In this document: positions 1-10,500 of the stretch, piece after piece
Position numbering within the stretch: position 1 is the stretch's first letter
How the letters are laid out: every line of letters begins with the position of its first letter
Position numbers and translations under genes: made by a program
Assembly (NCBI GenBank): GCA_902728285.1
Contig: CACVBU010001300.1
Location: 153,318-217,317, forward strand
From: Clytia hemisphaerica
Taxonomy: Eukaryota > Cnidaria > Hydrozoa > Leptothecata > Clytiidae
Direction of reading: 5' to 3'
Length of the DNA: 64,000 bases
Notes under the pieces: generated by a model
Database searches by the model: none
Seen by the model: only the letters and a program-made list of their open reading frames with translations
Told to the model about the DNA's origin: nothing

Positions 1-129
1 TTTTCCAATTGCATAACCCATTAGATGTCTTCACTTCATAACTTTTAGCTTTCAAATATTTACACACTCCAACCCAACTAAGAGAAATGCCAATCTCGAT
101 TATTTTACCTTGGCAGAGTATAAAAACAG

Positions 130-221
130 GGCGGCATAGGTAGCGGCGCTCTTCAAAATGGAGCGAGCCCATCTGATGCCATTGCACTTGATTGGTTCAT
201 GTTTTCCATGAAATTCAAGGG
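130..221 (+). CDS. possible isolated coding exon
   Basis: A short open stretch between a plausible acceptor (AACAG before 130) and a strong donor (GTACGT at 222). Its base composition is richer in G and C than the surroundings and the frame reads as ordinary protein, with A-L-D-W-F-M-F in the middle and Gly/Ser-rich residues before it. It ends in phase 2. It could be a 5' exon of UBE4A, in which case the coiled-coil gene would lie inside a UBE4A intron, or an exon of an unrelated gene that begins before the window. I do not recognise the peptide. No partner exon with the matching phase was found nearby. Confidence 0.25.
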
Positions 222-785
222 GTACGTTGGGAAACGACTCTTTTTTTAACCATCCGTTTTAACAAGATATATAGATCTTTTCCAGTCATTGTTGACATTT
301 CACTGTTAAGACCATCGAATTTAAAGCCCTCGGCTAGAGAGGAAACTTCGGGAAGGGAAATGAAGCCAATTGTTTGCTATCCAAAACGCGAAACCCGCGA
401 GGTTATTTTTTTGCACAAGCGCCGAATTAAAAATAAAATCTAAAGCCGGGTTTCGGAAAAATGTACTGCGTGAAAACAAAGAAAGTGCTATATTTAATCC
501 GTCATTTCTTGGTCATCTTCAACTGAGCACAAATCTTAATGAAAGGTTTAGAATTCCTCTCTAGCCTTCAGATATAAACTCAATGATTAAGACCCTCAGT
601 CCATTATTTGTATAGCTTTTCTTCTGCTTTTTCTGGCAGGTTACAAGAAGATTTTCTTATCGTATCAAGAACTCATGAAACAACTACAAAAGGTTTCTTT
701 TTCTTTCTTCTCCAGAGAATGTAACGTTTTTACTGCTTAATTGGAAAATGTTCATGATCTTCGAGCAAATATTTACCTTAAACCC
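222..785. other. non-coding stretch, nothing recognised
   Basis: AT-rich sequence with short chance open frames on the plus strand. I see no splice-bounded exon, conserved motif or transposon end in it. Confidence 0.4.
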
Positions 786-1000
786 CCCCCCAGCCGTTTA
801 AATGCGTGAATGGACTTTTTCACTTACGTGAATGCGTGAAAATTAAAAAAGAATTGTGTGAATGCGTGAATTGGAAAGCTTTGCGTGAACAAAAATTACG
901 TGAATTGCGAAAAAAACATTGCGTGAATGCGTGAATTTGGGAAAAAAAATTGTGTGATTGCGTGAATTGAAAGTCCACAAATTGCGAATTGCCCTGCGGA
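786..1000. repeat. degenerate GCGTGAA tandem repeat element
   Basis: Irregularly repeated copies of (A/T)GCGTGAA and TTGCGTGAA follow a C-rich start and end near CCCTGCGGAGG. The layout (C-rich end, interior of repeated CGTGA or CACGA words, G-rich end) matches the element at 21478-21700, which uses the complementary words ATCACG. The two are probably one family. The minus-strand open frame through it simply reads the repeat. Confidence 0.55.
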
Positions 1001-1196
1001 GGACTCGCTTGACTATATCTTATCACAAGGACCACAAGGAGTGATCGTACCTTCGATGATCTTTTAAATGAGTTCATTTTTTAATTTTTCAATTTTGGGG
1101 GTTAATGTATAAAATTGTAAAATTGGTTTAAAAAGTCACGGAGCCGAACAGTAAACAATCGTGTTTTTATCATTGCTAATGCCATTTTAAGAAAAA

Positions 1197-1254
1197 TGAC
1201 GTCAAATAGCGAAACTTAGCATATTTGACGTCAAAAAAAATAATATTGACGTCA
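1197..1254. promoter_or_regulatory. three TGACGTCA palindromes (CRE/ATF-type sites)
   Basis: Exact TGACGTCA occurs at 1197-1204, 1226-1233 and 1247-1254, all within 58 bp and ending about 30 bp before the first in-frame ATG of the coiled-coil gene. TGACGTCA is the consensus site of CREB/ATF bZIP factors. The third site is very close to the ATG, so these may lie in the 5' leader or proximal promoter. Use as a promoter is inferred from position. The only other copy I noticed is at 61192-61199 inside a repeat. Confidence 0.5.
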
Positions 1255-1285
1255 TTTCTTTGAAAAAAGCCTACAAAGCAAACAC

Positions 1286-3383
1286 ATGTACAGTAAAAAG
1301 TCCTATTTGGATTTCAATATGTCGGAAAACGCAACGCTCTCGCAGCAGCTCGCCAAGAATATGGATTCAGATGATAAGCAAACCATGCCCGCACTCGTTG
1401 GAAGTTCACTTCAAAGTGGATTACAAGCGATCGGAGAAACTCCAATGTCAGAGGCATCACTTCAATTAAAACAGATAGTCGAAAATACGACTCATTGCTC
1501 TGGAGAGCAACCAGAGCTAGATGTTCCACTGGATTCAACATCGATTCTCTTACCACCAACTGCAAGTGGAATTATATTCAACGAGCCTGTACAAGTCCCA
1601 TTATCAGAGGCCTGTATGCAAACAATGCAACCGTCTCACAACATTTTATCAATGGATTTCAAATCCTTGCAAGAGGTATTTACTTTTAATTCTATGTTTT
1701 ATCTCTTGATCATCATCAGCCTGATTCTCGTGTAGACGGCCCCCATCGTATCAAGTACAGAATACCACTCATTTTTTCCCTTTTTTACCAAACTTAATAT
1801 TGAAATAGAAATAAATATCTCCATTCTCTGAATGAAATTTAACAAGTCAACCCAACTAAAAGTGATTCAACGTGTCCATAGTACGACAAATTAGTATATA
1901 CACTACATACCTTCAAGCATCAGACTCAGGCTTATTCGTATGCGTCTCCTTTCAAATTTTAATAAAACTTGTACATCATACCAATAATGTTTATTTAAAA
2001 CTTTAAACTTTATGTGGCGAGTATGGGTTCACGCCTTATGCTACTTAACAAATACATAGATAGATATGCCACGACCCAACCTTACTTAGAACTGATAGCC
2101 ATTGATGTAGCTTACACTGTGGTTTAGACTAATGTACTGATTGAATGAAGAGCGTTTTTGATTTTATTTTAGGCTTACAACAAACTACTGGTGAGCCATG
2201 AAAGAGTTCTTCAAGAGAACGAAACTCTCACAAAAGATAATGAAACACTCGCCTGTGAGAAAAACGAACTTCTGGATTCGAAGAAGGCAATCATCTCCGA
2301 AGTAGCCGAACTCCGTGCAACCAACAATAATTCACTGGGAATCATTTCCGAGTTAAAAGCCGAGTTGGATGAAAAAGAAGATTCCAACCAGATACTCAAG
2401 ACAAAGTTAAGTGAGTTGGAACTCGATCATGAGAATCTCAAAGATAAGAACCGAAATCTTACATCTAAGATGCGAACACTTGAGTTCATTGCTGATGGTG
2501 TGGAGGAGGTTCAATACAAACTGTGCGAAGAAATCAAGCAGGCTACGCTTTGTCTAAGAGATGAAGAGGCGAAAGTTCTTTCATTACAAATCATGTTGGA
2601 TGATCAAGGTCACATCCTTCAACAGAATAATGACCAAATTTATGAGTTGGAGGAGGAGCAAAAAGCTCTCAAAAGTCAAATTGAACAACTCACTAACGAG
2701 TTACACACCGTCAACGAGGAAAACCGTTCCCAGGGAAACATGATGCGACGCCTAGATGGCGCCCGACGCAGAGAAATGGGTATCTCCAAAGCCCTACGTA
2801 ACGATATCAAGGGAAAAGTGAAGGAGATTGAGTGCCTTCAATTGATGATCTCTTCCTACCAATCACGGATCATGAAAAAGGTAAATTTCTTTTAAAGCTC
2901 CTCGAACCCTTTAAAGATTCACCACAGAAATTGCACAATCCCTTTTACTACTTCTTGTTCATATTTCTCTCTTTCTTTCTAGTTTACGCTCTCTAAATTG
3001 TTCTACTATCCCATACGTTCCATTATTCGATAATATTGAAGTCACTACAACAAGAATCTCGTAAACTAAACTCTACTATTCAATACGTTCCATTATTCGA
3101 TAATATTAAAAGTCACCGTTAATAAGAAACTCTCATAAAGAACGCTCTATTATTCGATACGCTTGATTTATTATTTTTTCTATTATCCTTTTAGAACCGT
3201 GAATTGAAAAAGGCTGCTAAAACTAACCTTGTTCTGGAGGATAAGGCAACGATGCTTGACAGTGCCAACAAAGATTTAGAAAAAATTCTGCATCAAAAGG
3301 GCAGATCTACGCTAGGCCACCGTATTACAAATGGATTCTCCCGAACGTTTCGTAACATTAACACCTGCTTTGGGCGACAGTGA
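1286..3383 (+). CDS. long coiled-coil protein, unknown function
   Basis: Coding exons at 1286-1675, 2173-2880 and 3195-3383, all meeting in phase 0 with GT-AG borders, give 428 residues. Residues 1-130 are low-complexity and rich in Ser, Gln and Thr. From about residue 131 to 395 the chain is an almost continuous Glu/Lys/Leu heptad coiled coil. The tail is basic with several aromatic residues and ends at a TGA. The ATG at 1286 is the first in frame; 1319 (M-S-E-N-A) is an equally possible start. I recognise no domain beyond the coiled coil, so a scaffold or structural role is only suggested. Exon 2 ends in the same phase as UBE4A exon 4567 and as a hydrophobic open stretch after 3609, so other splice forms are possible. 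An AATAAA lies at 3473-3478, 90 bp after the stop. Confidence 0.75.
2985..3170. repeat. pogo-like MITE fragment in coiled-coil gene intron 2
   Basis: Contains repeated TTATTCGATA words and an AAGAAACTCTCATAAA segment also found in the element at 15929-16103, so it is a decayed copy of the same family. The terminal CAGTTG ends are not preserved here. Confidence 0.55.
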
Positions 3384-3427
3384 ATGTAACAATTATTTAT
3401 CAATCTTAAGGGTAGAAACTAGAGTTT

Positions 3428-3583
3428 TAGACCATGTTCACACGTTACGGTTCAATTTCGCTCCAAAACCGAAATAAAGCTATTCTATTGGTTAAATTTA
3501 ATGTTTACGTCACTTTTAACCAATATAATGGCTTCATTTCCTTTTAGAGCAAAATTGAACCGTAACGTGCGGACATGGTTTAA
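3428..3583. repeat. foldback MITE, ends AGACCATGTTCACACGTTAC
   Basis: The left arm starts at 3428 and reads ACCATGTTCACACGTTACGG. The right arm is its inverted complement with few changes, ending near 3583. A diverged second copy lies at 7589-7735. The left arm contains AATAAA at 3473-3478, which could serve as the polyadenylation signal of the coiled-coil gene 90 bp upstream. Confidence 0.75.
3473..3478 (+). terminator. candidate polyadenylation signal AATAAA
   Basis: Exact AATAAA 90 bp after the coiled-coil gene stop codon, located inside a foldback MITE. Use as a signal is inferred from position only. Confidence 0.35.
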
Positions 3584-3609
3584 TAGTTTCAACTTTTACT
3601 GGAATGGAG

Positions 3610-3810
3610 ATCTTAAGCGTCTTCCTCTCTTTGCGAGTCTCCTTGGCGGTTCTGGCAATCAACACGGTTTCAGTTCCGGCTCTGTGGTTGGCGGTAATGT
3701 TTTTTGTCAACTCGGCAACATCATTGGTATACCACAGTTTCCACAGTTTTGTTGGTCAATCAAGCTTCAAATCTAGCACTTTGTATTACTTATTATTTGT
3801 CTATTTTTAA
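3610..3810 (+). CDS. possible alternative last exon with hydrophobic tail
   Basis: Just after an AG at 3608-3609 the sequence turns GC-richer and is open to a stop at 3808-3810. The frame is phase 0, the same phase as the donors of the coiled-coil gene. The peptide is strongly hydrophobic over about 35 residues (V-S-L-A-V-L-A then L-W-L-A-V-M-F-F), then polar. If spliced from coiled-coil exon 2 it would replace the soluble tail with a membrane anchor. No transcript supports this. A short independent protein starting at ATG 3604, or chance, are alternatives. Confidence 0.3.
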   Translation: MLSVFLSLRVSLAVLAINTVSVPALWLAVMFFVNSATSLVYHSFHSFVGQSSFKSSTLYYLLFVYF

Positions 3811-4357
3811 TGGAAATATATTTTTTTTATAAAAACTGATTTGGCAAGAAATTTCGTTCCCCGCTGGTAAAAATACCTTAGACTTTCAGCCCCACTGGGA
3901 AATTGACTTTGATTTTATACCCATTCGAAACTGCACTCCAAAACCATCCCACTGGATTTTTAACCTTGGAACAATAGCATATCTATCCCAATCCGGATTT
4001 CAAAAGATATTTTTTACCCACTGTGCGAAAAAGTTCCACTCAGGCTGTTAGACAGGGGTGTATTATTAAAAGATAACTGCCGTGCGTTCTAATTTTCCAC
4101 AGACACGGTTAAACACATTTTAATGATATATATACACCATTTCCGTATCCATAAAAAACTAGAGAGGTCATCTATTCTATTTGGCAATTATTAGGAAGTA
4201 TTTCAACAATAGTTGCAAGTTCGGCTACCCTTGCGCGTAAAGCTAAAGATGTTTTGGTTGGACCCGCCAATCCCCGAAAATGAGGGCTGCATTACCTGAC
4301 CTCTTGCTGCAAAATCCTTAACGCGGTCTTGCAAAATTCCGTAATCTAAACCTTCCA
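3811..4357. other. non-coding stretch with CCCCACTGG-type repeat remnants
   Basis: Contains words such as CCCCGCTGG and CCCACTGG and an end-like GTTAGACAGGGGTGTATTAT near 4045. These resemble the ends of the element at 10127-10430, so this is probably a decayed relative. No exon was seen. Confidence 0.4.
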
Positions 4358-4436
4358 GATGTTGAAAATTTTTCCGACCTTCAGAGCTTTAGCGTGTCGG
4401 GTGAAAATTTCTGCATCTGGGTGCCAGATAAATTTA
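4358..4436. repeat. dispersed repeat, inverted copy at 52198-52276
   Basis: The block containing CTTCAGAGCTTTAGCGTGTC and GGTGCCAGATAA recurs as its reverse complement at 52198-52276 with only a few differences. It sits directly before the first recognisable UBE4A exon. The open frame starting at 4359 is a by-product of the repeat. Confidence 0.65.
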
Positions 4437-4566
4437 TTATGTTTTTGTAAGTTTGCGATAATCCCGATGAAAAATTATTTTAATGCAGCCTTTCGCCTTT
4501 TTACACCATTTGGATCTCACTGGCCGATAAATGGATCGTAATTAACCTGCTTAACATTATTTCCAG

Positions 4567-7500
4567 CTGAGCACTTTGTATCGCGACGCACAAATGCAAG
4601 GAATGGAGAACCCGATGGTCAACGATCTCAAACGAGACTTCGAAAATGGAATGAGAGTACAACTCGCCATGAAGGTCAGTTTTTTCATATTTTCATTCTT
4701 CAATAAACTTCTCCTCAGATAGAACTGTAATTTAGGTGCGTTCACCCTAAAGTTAGCAGTATTTTAGCCAAAAAAGAGAACTACCATTGAAGAAATTTTG
4801 CCCCAGCTTCGTTCCTGTGTATTTGTTTAACAATTTTTTTTCACTAGTAAAGGTGATTCTAAATAATTATCTTCAAATTTCCTTTCAAACTTTGGCCCGC
4901 TACTGTTAGACGCACAGATATCTTATATAAAACACTAGATAAAGCTTACTCTGTATTATCCATGCAACGGCAGCTGAAGCAAAATAATCTGCCATCTTTG
5001 CTCAAAGTGAACCACGGTCACTGACCTTTATATACCCTCGACCAAGCTATATTGGCCATCTTTGATCGGAGTTTTTTTGGAACTGGTACCCGAGAAGAAG
5101 TCATTGCAATGTTAAAAAGTAACGTCTAACGGCAGTACATCATTAAAAGTATTTGAGGAAAAGTATATCTAGCTTTTTCGATGTATTTTCACCGCTATCG
5201 AGTAGTGCTACCATTAGGTTACTACTTCCAATAAAACTCCGATCAAAGATTTTGCTTGGCCAGGATTGAGAAACTTCGTCCAGGGTATAATAAAGGTCAG
5301 TGACCACAGTAGAAACCTTGGTTTTTACTGTTGAAGTTTTGTTGACACTGCAATGACTTCAAAATTTCGATATCATGCAGGATAGATTGTGACGTAACTT
5401 CATTCAAGATAGCAGATTATTTTGCTTCAGCTTGGGATGGAGTAGCTCCATCTAGTGTTTTGTATAAGATATCTATGGATGGACGGCGGGGTTCAACTAT
5501 GAAGTCTTTTATTATTGCACCATAAAGTTTATTAAGAAATGCAAAACAGGTCATATAAAAAATCCAATCAATGTAAGAAGATAAGTACTTTAACTGCAGC
5601 ACTCAAACATCTCCTTTATTTTTCAGGCCGTTTTATTTCCACCGGAATTATCAGACTTGGTGTTGAATTTTTGTTCGGCAACATCATATTGGTTGAACCA
5701 AAACACAATAGCAGGTGGTGATTATCTGAACATGGTAAAACCAAGGGAAATGAAAGCCAAAAATTTGCCAGAAGAGGTAAGAAGAAGAAGAAGGTGGACT
5801 AGTGCTTATATAGACCGATTCATTTTTACCCACTATCAGCCATTTTTTATTAGAAATGATAGAAAGAATATGTACAGGATGGTTTAGTAACAACTCGATA
5901 ACTCAAAGTTTTCAAATATTTCCCGTTTGGACCTGCACATAGTTTTTTTGTTTCGTGAGTGAAATTTATTTCAGTTAGGAACAGGCAGCTTGCTTGAGGT
6001 TTGCTCGAAGATAGTCCCTAACTGGATTTTGCTGAATCGGTTTATTCGTGTATTCATGGCGTAGTGCTCTACACAGAAGCACTCGAAAAAGAATCGAAGG
6101 ATAAACTTTTTTTTTCGAATATGCAATTTGTACATGCAGTTGAAAAGGTGGCCTCGCTAATTCAATACTTGATTTATTTTCCAGGTTTCTCCGGCGCTTA
6201 CGGTCGTTCCTGAGTTTATTTTTGAAAATATCGGTGATACCATACGGTTAATGGGGTAAGTTTTTTCGTCGATCTTTAAGGGCTCTGACCATAGTGAATT
6301 TTTCATAATTGCCGTGTTTAAAATGTGTTTTCTGACTGATGTAACCAACAAAACTATGGCATGTTATACATTTTCTGTTAGACAAACTATTCCTGAACCT
6401 GAAAATTCAAAAATTGCATTGAAAAAATTTGATGAAGAAGAAAATGAAGACTTTTGCGAGGAAGAGTATTTCAACTTTGAAGAGCTTAGTTTCGGCGAAG
6501 AAAAAACATTTTGAAATGATTTTCGCAGTAGATGGTGTATCTTTTACCGAACAATAAAAATTTTTGCGGAAAATTTTTGTAAATGCTTCTTTGTCTCGAA
6601 ATCTTCAAAATAGTGGTTTTTCATCAATTTTTCATCTGGATTTTGCTTAAAAAAACAGTCATAACTTTTGACACATCTTTTTAGAAAAATTTTCCGCAAA
6701 ATTTAAAATAGTTCAATTCTTTGCGGACAGTGTAAAGAAATTTTGAAACAAAAAAGTTAATTACCCATTAAAACTAAGCACTTTTTGTAAAAGAGGGTGA
6801 TGCAACATATTATTAACATCTTTTTAAAGTTCATAACGTCATTTTTGCAATTAAATTCTTAATTACTCTTAAGGCATTCGATTAAAAAGCAATTTATAAA
6901 GGCAATTCTTTGTTAAAAGTGTTAAGGAACATGAAATAAAACTTTTATGTTCAAATACCAAAATCAATTTTTCGACTATGGTCAGAGCCCTTAAATCTCC
7001 CCTTAACCATTCGAATATTTTACTAGGGACAGGAAGCATCTTGGGAGAGGGATCAAGACCCCCCTAAACAAAAATTTATATTTTGAAATATTGTCAATTG
7101 AATTGAAAGTTAGCAATTGTGCACCAAATGTGATTTTGCATCTTTGGTGAATTTTTCGGCAATAGAGAGCGGTGGAACAAATCTTAAACCACTCAAATGC
7201 GTTTAGGGGTTATTTTTCAACTGATTTTGAAATTTGGAAATCAAAAACTCGTGGTTGTAAATGATTTATATTTTATTCAGCTTGTTCAACGAGGAAAGTC
7301 TTGATCGCTATGGCAACTTGAGTCATATCATGGAATTCTTTGCAATTTTCTTAGGGTAAGAATCTATTTTATCTTTTTGAGGAGCCAGATAAATTCCTGT
7401 TTGAGCGAATTCCGGATTGGCAAGTCCCCCAGCTGAATCCCACATTTTGTTAGTTCTGAGAATTTGAACTATGTACTGACTTAAACAATTTCATTTGTTA

Positions 7501-10500
7501 ATATTACCTCTTAACGTTAATCTTTGCCACAAAGTTGAATGACTCATTCCGAATTTGCGACTCAAAGTTCTAATTAAGCTCTTTTTATTTAGACCATGTT
7601 CATATGTTACGACATAGGTCTGTTCCGAATCAAATAAAAACTGTTTCATTGATCAGAATTGACGTATAGCCAATAGAGAACAGCTTCAATTTGTTTTAGA
7701 ATGGAACGGAACCGTAACATGTTAACATAGTCTTAACATTGCAAACATATTCTTTTTTTCCAGGGAACCATACCGCGTGAAGAATCCACATCTTCGAGCC
7801 AAATTAGCGGAATGTTTTACAGCCTTCGTACCCAGGACGAAAGTCACCTCTAACATGTTCACTTTCGTAAGTCTCTCAAAACTCGTTCCCAGTCCCTAAG
7901 CTCGCTTTTTTTACGATATTCCGGCCAAAAGTAAAATCGAAATTCAAAAAGTGATGCAAGTGGCTCTCGATACAAGATTGAAGTCTCTCGCCCGTTTTTT
8001 CTAATACAATTTTCTTTTTTAATGCTTTAACCTTGGTAATGCTTGACTCTTGTATCATAATCTAGTATGGGGCTTCACTTCTTATAGGCTATTTCACAGT
8101 CGAAATGGATCATTACGGCTTTCTGTTAGCTAGACGCAATAATCAACCCCCTCTTCTTTTCAACTTTGTGGCAGAATTGCTTCTTAGTTTTGCGATAAAA
8201 GAGAAGTTGTCTGGAAATGATACCAGATATTAATTGCCCGATTCTCGGTCAAAACAACACAACAATTATGTAGTTGAGGTTAGACAATCTAACGTGATCG
8301 GATCTAATTTGGTCAAAGAACTTTTGAAACTAGTAGTTAGAAATAGCTGACAGTAGAAGGCGTAAGACTCAACTTAAGCAAATTAGCCAATCAGCTTTAT
8401 ATAAACCCTGTATGTAGTTTTTCGATTTGATTTTGAGTTGTTAAGAACTTGGTACCCTAATGGTAGCACTACTCAATAGCGGTGTAAATGCAACGAAAAC
8501 ACTAGATCTACTTTTGCTTGCACACTAGTGATGTAGCGCCGTTCGTCGTTAGACAAAGCTTTAACACTGCAATGGCTTTTTTTGCGGGTTTCACTCGAGA
8601 TGCCTTGGAGTTTTTACAAGATTTCACTAATTGGTCATTTAAAGTGATAGAGATGACGCGTTCTTTAGAAAAAGTAATAAGATTCTTTTATTACATCTTA
8701 ACGACCAACCAAATCAAATAAGAGCTTGTAAAAACTCCAGCTTGTCCCGTTTCACTCCGATCAAAAATTGCGATATTCCAGGGTTTATAAAGGTCAGTAG
8801 AATTAGCATTAATATTAATCGAATTCGGTTCAGATTGCTTACTCTTAGTTGAATTATTAGTAAAATAGCACATTCAGAAAGAAAAGTTTAATCTTGTAAG
8901 TATGGAGTTGATATCAAGTCTTTTTAAACTTTACATGTTAGGGTATCGTAAATATTTTGTTTATTTTTCTATATTTTGTAGAGTTACCGACGTAATGCGT
9001 TTGAAGCGAGTACATTTGTTCCTAAAGTCCTTCCTAAGTCATTATTACGACTTTTTGTGGACATCGAATTTACTGGACATGCCATGGAATTTGAACAAAA
9101 ATTTAGTATGTGTTTCTAGTTAAGTTTGGAATTGATTCATTTATTTAAATAGTTGCATCGAATTTAATGTTTTGAGCACTGCGGATAATATCTCAAACGC
9201 CCAAGCCAATAAAATGTTGTGTTTGTTTTCAATCTGAATGAAAAAATCTACATCAGTAAAGCATGAACATGGAATATCTGTATTGTCCTAACATAATCGA
9301 CAAGGCTAACGTCAACTTTGTACCCATACCCCATACCCAACTCTCTCTCTCTCTCTCTTTTATTGATGATGAGATTAGCCCTGGGCGCCTTTGAATTGTT
9401 AATTGCTTGTGTTGCTTGTATCAGGCGTTTTTTTGAAACGATTAAATAACATTTTAACGGGATTAGATTTCATTATACCAGAGTATCAAATCTCCGAGCT
9501 TTCATTAAGCACTTTTGGCATCGGGAAGAATTAGAATTGTGGAATAAACATCTTAAATGCTAATGATTTTGTAATCGAAAATGGGCAAAACCAGGGCAAA
9601 AAAATCATCAAATATCATTCAAATAAAACGTCAATGATGTTTACCCTGGGAACGAGGATCGGGTTCAGGTTTAATAACTGGTAAAACATTTGGTTGTCTC
9701 TTTTTGTTTTAGCATATCGTCATTACATGTACGAAATCTTAGAATACATTTGGAAACTACCTGGATATCATGAAAGTTTTCGAAAACTTTATGAAGATGT
9801 ATGTATTTAACTTCTATTAAGTTGCTTTTTCTCTTTCGTTGACACGTTTACTGTCGTTTCTTTTGGCCTCCTTGGACATCATATAGAGCGGGCTACGTTT
9901 TCTTTCTGAGCTTTCTAACTTCCTACGTTTGCCATCCGCACTCATTATTTCAGGCAAATTGCTGCCACCGAACTGTGGTCTACTCAGCCAAGATGGTGCA
10001 TTATTTTGCTTCTGCCAGAGAAGGAGTATCTTTATCGAATTTTACTATAAATAATTGTGACTCGCTCAAATAATTTCCTCATGTTGAAATAAAGGGAAAT
10101 TACTGATGATCGTGCAGTACGATACTATATATACACTCCCTTCTCACCGACCCGGTAGGATTTGTTCATCCAGCCAGTGGGGATAAAAATAACGGACTGA
10201 AACTCAAAGGGATTGATATTTCTATGGCTGGGGATTTCAATTCTTTTGTTTTCAAGTCAGAAAATTCAGTGGAGAAGGGACAAATAGCATACTATTTTGC
10301 AGTGAGGGTTGGTTTATTTGATTATTTTCAGTTGGGGTAAAAATTGGAGGATCATTTCCACCGGGGACGATATTTTGGCAAATTTTTCAAATGGGAAGGG
10401 GGTCCCAGTGGATCTGTTAGAAGGGGGTGTATATATTTCTGTGATCTTTTTCATGATGTCCCGCTTCATTTTAGGGTAAAGTGATGTACAAGAAGGAGAT

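Noticed and set aside
3501..3776. 91-codon frame overlapping the hydrophobic stretch
   Set aside because: Starts inside the MITE; the other frame has the coherent hydrophobic pattern.
6314..6514. Acidic 66-codon frame
   Set aside because: Lies wholly within the piggyBac-like MITE; no similarity to transposase.
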